A stretch of 64,000 bases of DNA from Dryocola sp. LX212 (lineage in GTDB: Bacteria > Pseudomonadota > Gammaproteobacteria > Enterobacterales > Enterobacteriaceae). A program made the position numbers and the translations under genes. The notes under the pieces are model-generated. The model searched no databases and was not told where the DNA came from. It saw nothing but the letters and a program-made list of their open reading frames with translations. The stretch spans positions 1,984,001 to 2,048,000 of the forward strand of contig CP167917.1 of assembly GCA_041504365.1 (NCBI GenBank), in the 5' to 3' direction. Positions 57,909 to 64,000 of the stretch are shown here, one piece after another (position 1 is the first letter of the stretch; every line of letters starts with the position of its first letter).

Positions 57909-60284
57909 ATGTCTGCTATCTATAAGGATGCCCGCCGCTCGGTTAACGAGCGCGTTGCCGATTTACTTTCACGCATGACGCCGGAAGAAAAATTCGCACA
58001 GATGCACGCGTACTGGCTGATTTTGTCGAGTGATGGCAATCACCGGGAAAGAACCGATCTGAGCGATGAGTTTGCTGGTGTTACGGAGCAGGCCGGCCTC
58101 GCCGAACGTTTAAAGCTCGGCATCGGCCAAATTACGCGCCCGCTGGGCACACACATCATCGATGCGCAAGAGGGCGTCCGGGCAGCTAACCGCCTGCAAA
58201 AAACGCTGGTGGAAGATACGCGGCTGGGGATCCCGGCACTGTTCCATGAAGAGTGCCTGGTTGGCCTGCTGTGCAAAGATGCCACGTTGTTTCCTTCGCC
58301 GCTGAATTATGGTTCAACCTGGGATCCGGAACTTATCGAACGTGCCGCTGAGGCGATAGGCAAAGAGGCCCGGTCGACGGGCTGCCATCAGGGGCTGGCA
58401 CCGGTGCTGGACGTCTCGCGAGATGTGCGCTGGGGCCGGACGGAGGAGACCTTTGGCGAGGATCCGTGGCTGGTCGGCACGATGGCAACCAGCTACGTGA
58501 AAGGCTTACAGGGTAAAAAACGTGACCTGCTGGCGACGCTTAAGCACTATGTCGGCCACTCATTTAGCGAAGGCGCGCGCAACCATGCCCCGGTTCACCT
58601 CGGTTTCTGCGAGCTGAACGACACTTTCCTGCTGCCCTTTGAGATGGCGGTGAAGCTTGCGAACGCAGGCTCCGTGATGCCTGCCTATCACGATATCGAT
58701 AACCAGCCCGGGCACTCTGATGAGTTCCTGCTCACCACAATTCTGCGCGAGCAGTGGGGCTTCGACGGGCTGGTGGTGGCGGACTATGGCGGTGTCAGCC
58801 TCCTGCATCAGCACCACGGTATCTCTCATGATCCTGCAGAATCGGCAGCGCTGGCATTTAATGCCGGTCTGGACGTAGAGCTGCCCAAAGATGACTGCGC
58901 ACGCCATCTGGCCGGGGCCGTCGAGCGCGGGCTGATTACCATGGCAAAAGTTGATGAAATTGTTGCTCGCGTGCTCAAGGAAAAATTCCGCCTGGGCCTG
59001 TTTGAACATCCTTATGCCGATGAAAACCAGGTAGCGCTGCAGAGTGACTCGGCAAAACAGCTTGCCCGCGAGGTTGCCACCCGCTCCATCACCCTGCTGG
59101 AAAATGACGGCACGTTGCCGCTAAAAGGCACACCTGAAGTCGCCGTCATTGGGCCTACCGCAGACGACCCGCTGGCGCTGCTGAGCGGCTACAGCTTCCC
59201 GGTGCACCTGATCATCAGCGATATGCTGGAGCAGACGTCGCAGGTGGTAACCCCGCTGGCCGCGCTGTGTGAGCGGCTTGGCAGCGAAAATGTCCGCTAT
59301 GCTAAAGGCTGCCATATTATAGAAAAACGCATGGCTGGTGCGCCGGTCTTCCCCGGCGATAGCGGCGCTAAACCTATGCAAAGCTCCCCGGTCTCGCAGG
59401 ATATCAGCCTTATCCCGGAAGCGGTGCTTATCGCGCAACAGAGTGATGTTGTCGTACTTTGCGTCGGCGATTTGGCCGGGCTGTTCCAGAGCGGCACCGT
59501 GGGGGAAGGGTCAGATACCGACAGCCTGGCGCTACCCGGCGTTCAACAGCAGCTGCTGGATGAGCTGGTGGCAACGGGCAAACCAGTGGTGGTGGTAATG
59601 ACGGGTGGGCGTCCTTATAACCTGGGCGGTCAGGAAGATAATGTGGCGGCGCTGCTGATGGCGTGGGCACCGGGGCAGGAGGGAGGCTATGCGATTGCGG
59701 ACGTGCTAACGGGGCAGGCCGAGCCGGGAGGCAGGCTGGTGGTTTCCGTCCCGAAAAGCGCTGGGGCCATGCCTTACTACTATAACCACAAGCTAAAAAG
59801 CGGCGGCACCCCGTTCGCCTTCCACTTTGGCTCGCGCTATCCATTTGGTTACGGAAAAACATGGACGGACTTCAGCTACGGTCCGCTGAAACTTGCCGGT
59901 AAAAAGATTGAAAACCAGGGCGGTGAAATAATCGCAAGCGTCACGGTGACAAACTGTGGTCGCGAAGCAGGGAGTGAGGTCGTCCAGCTCTACGTTCACG
60001 ACAAAGTCGCCTCAATGGTACGTCCAGTGCAGGAACTTAAGGCTTTCCAGCGCGTATATTTACAGGCCGGAGAAAGTGCAGAGCTGACGTTCAATGTGCC
60101 GACGGATATGCTCAACTTTACCCGCCGTTACGGACAGCGCGTGGTGGAGCCTGGCGAATTTGAAATAAGAGTGGGTGCCTCAAGCGGCGATATTCGCAGC
60201 CGTGACGTGCTGAATGTTGAGGGGGACGTTCATGTTCTGCAGGGGCAATGGCGTATGGTCAGCCACTGCGAGGTTACGCAGTAG
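57909..60284 (+). CDS. Glycoside hydrolase family 3 (beta-glucosidase/beta-xylosidase)
   Basis: A 791-residue enzyme without a signal peptide, so cytoplasmic. GH3 N-terminal barrel: GIPALFHEECLVGL, GRTEETFGEDPWL, KHYVGHSFSEGARNH, and nucleophile Asp292 in GFDGLVVADYGG. The C-terminal alpha/beta sandwich (ITLLENDGTLPL, VAVIGPTADD, VGEGSDTDSLALPG) holds the probable acid/base Glu, followed by a fibronectin-III-like domain (VTNCGREAGSEVVQLYVHD). It probably cleaves the disaccharide brought in by the divergent GPH symporter. Glucoside or xyloside cannot be told apart by eye. CTAAGGGGA precedes the ATG. Confidence 0.9.
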   Translation: MSAIYKDARRSVNERVADLLSRMTPEEKFAQMHAYWLILSSDGNHRERTDLSDEFAGVTEQAGLAERLKLGIGQITRPLGTHIIDAQEGVRAANRLQKTLVEDTRLGIPALFHEECLVGLLCKDATLFPSPLNYGSTWDPELIERAAEAIGKEARSTGCHQGLAPVLDVSRDVRWGRTEETFGEDPWLVGTMATSYVKGLQGKKRDLLATLKHYVGHSFSEGARNHAPVHLGFCELNDTFLLPFEMAVKLANAGSVMPAYHDIDNQPGHSDEFLLTTILREQWGFDGLVVADYGGVSLLHQHHGISHDPAESAALAFNAGLDVELPKDDCARHLAGAVERGLITMAKVDEIVARVLKEKFRLGLFEHPYADENQVALQSDSAKQLAREVATRSITLLENDGTLPLKGTPEVAVIGPTADDPLALLSGYSFPVHLIISDMLEQTSQVVTPLAALCERLGSENVRYAKGCHIIEKRMAGAPVFPGDSGAKPMQSSPVSQDISLIPEAVLIAQQSDVVVLCVGDLAGLFQSGTVGEGSDTDSLALPGVQQQLLDELVATGKPVVVVMTGGRPYNLGGQEDNVAALLMAWAPGQEGGYAIADVLTGQAEPGGRLVVSVPKSAGAMPYYYNHKLKSGGTPFAFHFGSRYPFGYGKTWTDFSYGPLKLAGKKIENQGGEIIASVTVTNCGREAGSEVVQLYVHDKVASMVRPVQELKAFQRVYLQAGESAELTFNVPTDMLNFTRRYGQRVVEPGEFEIRVGASSGDIRSRDVLNVEGDVHVLQGQWRMVSHCEVTQ

Positions 60285-60303
60285 GCAACAGGTGATGTGA
60301 CTT

Positions 60304-60333
60304 GTTGGATGACGCTTCGCTTAACCGGCCTAC
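60304..60333. repeat. REP-like palindrome after the GH3 gene
   Basis: GTTGGATGACGCTTCGCTTAACCGGCCTAC resembles the copies at 14680 and 14730, with a few changes in the right arm. Confidence 0.65.
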
Positions 60334-60374
60334 GTTTGGTTATGCAGGGGATCAGCGATGGCGTCACCCACCCG

Positions 60375-60965
60375 TCAGTAATCGATTCCAATCTGTGCTT
60401 TCACGCCGATATCAAACGCATGCTTAACCGGACGCAACTCGCTGACCGTATCGGCAATCTCCAGGATATCCCTGTGGCAGCCGCGGCCGGTAATAATGAC
60501 CGTCTGGTTTGCCGGACGCTGCTGCAGCGCCTCCATCACTTCCGCAAGCGGCAGGTAATCGTAGGCCACCATATAGGTGATCTCATCGAGGATCACCATA
60601 TCCAGCGAGCTGTCCGCCAGCATACGCTTTGCGTGCTGCCAGACTGTCAGGCAGGCCTCGGTATCCGTCTCCCGGTTCTGCGTCTCCCAGGTGAAGCCGG
60701 TGGCCATGACCTGGAACTCCACGCCGTGCGGCTCCAGCAGATTACGCTCGCCGTTTGGCCACTGGCCTTTAATAAACTGGATTACGCCGACTTTTTTTCC
60801 GTGGCCCACCGCGCGGGTCGCTGTGCCAAACGCCGCCGTGGTTTTACCTTTGCCGTTGCCGGTGAAGATAATCAGGATCCCACGCTCTTCCTGCGCTGAT
60901 TCAATACGGGCATCAACTTTTTCTTTCTGTCGCTGGGCGCGCTGCTGGTAACGATCGTCACTCAT
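60375..60965 (-). CDS. btuR: Cob(I)alamin adenosyltransferase BtuR (CobA)
   Basis: Adds the 5'-deoxyadenosyl group of ATP to the cobalt of corrinoids. 196 residues. The P-loop variant GNGKGKTT is at residues 36-43, followed by AAFGTATRAVGHGKKVGVIQFIKG and DMVILDEITYM. Its ATG overlaps the stop of yciK by four bases (ATGA), so the two are cotranscribed, as in E. coli. Confidence 0.96.
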   Translation of the reverse strand: MSDDRYQQRAQRQKEKVDARIESAQEERGILIIFTGNGKGKTTAAFGTATRAVGHGKKVGVIQFIKGQWPNGERNLLEPHGVEFQVMATGFTWETQNRETDTEACLTVWQHAKRMLADSSLDMVILDEITYMVAYDYLPLAEVMEALQQRPANQTVIITGRGCHRDILEIADTVSELRPVKHAFDIGVKAQIGIDY

Positions 60966-61723
60966 TCGGAAATTCCTGGTTTGCGGTTAGGCTGCGCATC
61001 GAAGCTCATGCCAGTTTTGCGACGGCTGTCGTCGCCCATCAGCCACAAATACAGCGGCATTAAATCACGTGGCGTTTTCAGCTTCTGCGGATCTTCCGTC
61101 GGGAAGGCGTTGGCGCGCATTGTGGTGCGGGTGCCGCCGGGGTTAATACAGTTCACGCGAAGATTCTGCTGCTTATATTCTTCTGCCAGCACCTGCATCA
61201 TGCCTTCGGTGGCAAATTTGGACGCGGCGTAGGCTCCCCATCCGGCGCGACCCTGGCGACCCACGCTTGAAGTGGTAAACACTAAAGAGCCCGCATCGGA
61301 CTTCAGCAGCAGCGGGAGCAGCGCCTGAGTTAGGAAAAAGGTGGCATTGACGTTGACCTGCATGACATTTTGCCAGGTTTGCGGATCCTGCTGGTCCATC
61401 GGCACCACATCGCCAAGCATTCCGGCATTGTGCAGCACGCCATCAAGGTGCGGTACCAGACCAGTTAGCTTCTGCGCCAGATGCTCGCAATCCTGCGGCG
61501 TGGCGGTCAGCAGATCCAGGGTGAACCAGTGTGCAGTGTCGCCGTTTAATTGATGTAATTCCTGCGCCACAGCGCGAAGTTTGTCTTCGTTACGCCCGAG
61601 CAGGATCACGCTCGCGCCGTAACGGGCGTAGGTCAGGGCGGCTTCACGGCCAATGCCGTCGCTTGCGCCCGTGACCAGAATAATGCGGTTTTGTAGCAGG
61701 TCAATTTTCGGTTGGTAATGCAA
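60962..61723 (-). CDS. yciK: SDR-family oxidoreductase YciK
   Basis: A 253-residue short-chain dehydrogenase of unknown substrate. TGASDGIGREAALTYARYG at about residues 19-37, NNAG-equivalent HNAGML, catalytic Tyr-Lys in GAYAASKFATEGMM, and a conserved NPGGTRTTMRANAFP segment. The two aromatic-rich C-terminal turns are as in E. coli YciK. It is the promoter-proximal gene of the yciK-btuR pair and is divergent from sohB. Confidence 0.95.
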   Translation of the reverse strand: MHYQPKIDLLQNRIILVTGASDGIGREAALTYARYGASVILLGRNEDKLRAVAQELHQLNGDTAHWFTLDLLTATPQDCEHLAQKLTGLVPHLDGVLHNAGMLGDVVPMDQQDPQTWQNVMQVNVNATFFLTQALLPLLLKSDAGSLVFTTSSVGRQGRAGWGAYAASKFATEGMMQVLAEEYKQQNLRVNCINPGGTRTTMRANAFPTEDPQKLKTPRDLMPLYLWLMGDDSRRKTGMSFDAQPNRKPGISE

Positions 61724-61986
61724 AATTCACTCCTCGCGTGATGCAGGCAGACGCTCACGTCTTATTTCTGAAGGTGTCTTACTCACAGGGCTTTATGCCT
61801 GAAAGGAGGGGGTATTTCAATCAGCCATCAGGAGACATTACCGTTGATTAACATTTTGCAAAAGTTTCACGGCAATTTTTCGATTCAGGAAGGCGTCTCG
61901 CAGCGTATAAAGTTGCCTGGAGACGTGGATTGCCCCCTCAGGTAAACTCCACGGATGATTAATGCTCTGAAATAAAGGCGGAATGC

Positions 61987-63036
61987 ATGGAATTAATTGC
62001 GAATTATGGACTATTTCTGGCCAAAATTGTCACTGTTGTCGTCGCGATCGCGGCTGTTGTTCTCATTGTTGTGAATGCCGCGGTGCGTAAAAAACACCAG
62101 CGTGGTGAACTGCGTCTCACCAACCTGAGCGAACAGTATCAGGAGATGCGTGAAGAAATGCAGGTCGCTCGTCTTGATAACCATCAGCAGAAACAGTGGC
62201 ATAAAGGCCAGAAGAAAAAGCATAAGCTTGAGGCAAAACAAGCCAAAGCGCGGGCCAAACGCGGTGAAACAGTCAGTTCTGACAAGCCAACGCTCTATGT
62301 GCTGGATTTTAAAGGCAGTATGGACGCCCACGAGGTCACTTCTCTACGTGAAGAAGTCACCGCCGTGCTGGCCGTTATCAAACCGGAAGATGAGGTGCTG
62401 TTGCGACTGGAAAGCCCGGGTGGCGTGGTGCATGGATATGGCCTCGCGGCGTCCCAGTTGCAGCGCCTGCGCGATCATAAAGTTCGCCTGACCGTAGCAG
62501 TAGATAAAGTCGCTGCCAGCGGCGGCTACATGATGGCCTGCGTGGCGGATCGCATTGTTGCCGCGCCGTTTTCTATTATTGGCTCCATCGGCGTCGTGGC
62601 ACAGGTGCCTAACTTCCACCGTCTTTTAAAGCGTAACGATATTGATATCGAGTTACATACCGCTGGGCAGTACAAACGTACCCTGACGCTGCTGGGTGAA
62701 AACACCGAGCAGGGACGCGAGAAGTTCCGGGAAGACCTGAACGAAACGCACCTTCTTTTTAAGTCTTTCGTACACGAAATGCGCCCGAGTCTGAACATTG
62801 AAGCTGTCGCTACCGGTGAACACTGGTACGGCCTGCAGGCAAAAGAAAAAGGCTTAGTGGACGACGTCAGTACCAGCGACGATTTGCTTATCAGCCTGAT
62901 GGCAAACCATGATGTCATTGGCGTGCGTTATGCCCAGCGCAAGAAAATGATGGATCGTTTCACGGGCAGTGCGGCAAACAGTCTGGATCGTTTGTTGCTG
63001 CGCTGGTGGCAACGCGGTGAAAAGCCGCTATTGTAA
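61987..63036 (+). CDS. sohB: Inner-membrane peptidase SohB
   Basis: S49-family (signal peptide peptidase-like) serine protease, 349 residues. N-terminal membrane segment at residues 10-30 (ALFLAKIVT-type), then a basic region KKKHKLEAKQAKARAK, and the protease domain with nucleophile Ser178 in VAASGGYMMACVAD and the catalytic Lys downstream near GQYKRTLTLLG. In E. coli it suppresses degP defects when overexpressed. A terminator follows. Confidence 0.96.
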   Translation: MELIANYGLFLAKIVTVVVAIAAVVLIVVNAAVRKKHQRGELRLTNLSEQYQEMREEMQVARLDNHQQKQWHKGQKKKHKLEAKQAKARAKRGETVSSDKPTLYVLDFKGSMDAHEVTSLREEVTAVLAVIKPEDEVLLRLESPGGVVHGYGLAASQLQRLRDHKVRLTVAVDKVAASGGYMMACVADRIVAAPFSIIGSIGVVAQVPNFHRLLKRNDIDIELHTAGQYKRTLTLLGENTEQGREKFREDLNETHLLFKSFVHEMRPSLNIEAVATGEHWYGLQAKEKGLVDDVSTSDDLLISLMANHDVIGVRYAQRKKMMDRFTGSAANSLDRLLLRWWQRGEKPLL

Positions 63037-63050
63037 AGGAAGGATTAAGA

Positions 63051-63074
63051 GCGAGGCTGATAGCCTCGCTTTTT
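63051..63074 (+). terminator. Terminator of sohB
   Basis: GCGAGGCT-GAT-AGCCTCGC is followed by TTTTT, 15 bases after the sohB stop. Confidence 0.9.
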
Positions 63075-63087
63075 ACTTCAGGCGGCT

Positions 63088-63339
63088 TCAGTCCTGTAGA
63101 TGGTATTTTTCAGAAAGCAGGTGAGCCAGGTGTTTGAACATATTGAATACCGCAGTGCTTTTTCCGGTCGGTAAGCCTTGTTCATCAAGGAAGTATTCGC
63201 CGCTAAATACCAGCACGCCATTTTTTTGCTCAACGCCAGTAGCATGCATGCCGTGCATGAAATCTTCATGTTCACGGATGATCTTGTTGGCCTCGGCAAG
63301 AAGCGTCTCACGGTCAATAGGCTGAGTAGTAGATTGCAT
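63088..63339 (-). CDS. yciN: Small conserved protein YciN
   Basis: An 83-residue protein, the same length as E. coli YciN, with [24 protein letters not shown] and [17 protein letters not shown]. It is well conserved in enterobacteria; function unknown. It lies between sohB and topA as in E. coli. GGAGACAAC precedes the ATG. Confidence 0.92.
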   Translation of the reverse strand: MQSTTQPIDRETLLAEANKIIREHEDFMHGMHATGVEQKNGVLVFSGEYFLDEQGLPTGKSTAVFNMFKHLAHLLSEKYHLQD

Positions 63340-63742
63340 GTTGTCTCCTCCAGAAAACTGGCGTTAGTTTACGTCCACATGACGGCGTTGGGCAATATCT
63401 CCCTGTAAAGTGTGGACCTGCAAAAAGTTGACCATGCTGGCGAGAAACGGTTTTGCATGCTAATAAAGTTGCGTATCGGATTTTATCAGGTAGAGTGTGA
63501 CGCTTTCGCAAATCTGGCAAAGGATTTGCTTGACATTCAACCAAACTTCCGTCGTGCTATGTCACCTGTACGAAAGAGCCGTTATCTCAATCACCTGCGC
63601 TGCTTCAGCTTTCGGATTAGGTGCTTGAAAAAAGAGTTGATCTCCCTTGCGGCTGCCGCAATATAAAAAAGGCGCGCCGATTGTGAGAGATTGAGACAGC
63701 GTGCGACGTATTCTGGATGAATTAAATTAGGTAAAGGTGAAT
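63340..63742. promoter_or_regulatory. topA promoter region
   Basis: About 400 bases between divergent yciN and topA. E. coli topA is driven by several promoters here that respond to supercoiling and heat shock. TTGATC at 63637 with CAATAT at 63659 (16-base spacer) is one candidate. An 84-codon open frame at 63412-63666 has no good ribosome site and no recognised family; I do not call it a gene. Confidence 0.5.
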
Positions 63743-64000
63743 ATGGGTAAAGCTCTCGTCATCGTTGAGTCCCCGGCAAAAGCCAAAACGATCAACAAAT
63801 ATCTCGGTAATGACTACGTGGTTAAGTCCAGCGTAGGCCATATCCGTGATTTGCCGACCAGTGGATCAACCACCAAGAAGAGCGCTGACTCTGCCTCCAC
63901 CAAAACGACCAAAAAGGTCAAAAAGGATGAACGCGGCGCGCTCGTAAACCGTATGGGTGTCGACCCGTGGCACAGCTGGGAAGCCCAGTATGAAGTGCTG
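63743..64000 (+). CDS. topA: DNA topoisomerase I, N-terminal part
   Basis: Type IA topoisomerase that removes negative supercoils. The first 86 codons are in the window: [22 protein letters not shown] with the Toprim Glu9, [10 protein letters not shown], then a Lys/Ser/Thr-rich insert typical of enterobacterial TopA. The gene continues past the right edge. GTAAAGGTG precedes the ATG. Confidence 0.97.
   Translation, partial: MGKALVIVESPAKAKTINKYLGNDYVVKSSVGHIRDLPTSGSTTKKSADSASTKTTKKVKKDERGALVNRMGVDPWHSWEAQYEVL

Noticed and set aside
63412-63666. Possible 84-codon gene upstream of topA
   Set aside because: No ribosome site, no known family, and it covers the expected topA promoter region.

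Overview
The window is chromosomal DNA of a member of the Enterobacteriaceae. Most genes are close orthologs of Escherichia coli genes and lie in the E. coli order: astE, spy, ves, cho, nadE, osmE, katE, cedA, tcyP, ydjM, hxpB, yniB, yniA, ydiZ, pfkB, ydiY, thrS-infC-rpmI-rplT-pheM-pheST-ihfA, btuC-btuE-btuD-nlpC, ydiV, selO, aroH, ppsR, ppsA. After ppsA the order jumps to a different E. coli neighbourhood (btuR, yciK, sohB, yciN, topA). An ERIC element and REP-like palindromes fit the same family. The genus cannot be fixed from the sequence alone. I see no tRNA or rRNA gene, no insertion sequence, no prophage and no CRISPR array.

Left part (1-16 kb): a truncated GH31 glycosidase gene with its GPH-type sugar symporter, then an astE without its usual astCADB partners, then spy. 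Between spy and cho lies a histidine-utilisation cluster: hutG-hutI (minus), hutF-ves/hutD (plus), hutC (minus), hutH-hutU (plus). It encodes the route through formiminoglutamate deiminase and N-formylglutamate deformylase, with two HutC operators. E. coli keeps only ves at this spot. A YddG-type exporter, REP palindromes, nadE and osmE follow.

Middle part (16-35.8 kb): a cold-shock gene and an ERIC element stand where E. coli has chb. katE and cedA follow. Next is an accessory catabolic cluster of about 6.3 kb: enolase-superfamily dehydratase, FAH-family hydrolase, SDR, IclR regulator, Ldh_2-family dehydrogenase and MHS-family symporter. It looks like a sugar-acid pathway of the non-phosphorylated L-fuconate type, and two matching palindromes (ATTCA-N4-TGAAT) mark its two outward-facing promoters. 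Then come tcyP, the SOS gene ydjM with two LexA boxes, a lone kduD, hxpB, yniB, yniA, ydiZ, pfkB, ydiY and an AT-rich islet holding an IprA-family regulator and coding debris.

Right part (35.8-64 kb): the translation operon thrS to ihfA with its known control elements (ThrRS operator hairpin, ATT start of infC, rpmI leader, pheM attenuator). After it come the vitamin B12 ABC genes with a free-standing B3/B4-domain gene between btuC and btuE, then nlpC, a LacI-family regulator, ydiV and selO. The heme-uptake locus is reduced to hmuV plus a deletion scar behind a Fur box. aroH (TrpR operator), ppsR and ppsA (Cra box) follow, then a second glycosidase-symporter pair (GH3 plus GPH), btuR-yciK, sohB, yciN and the first part of topA.
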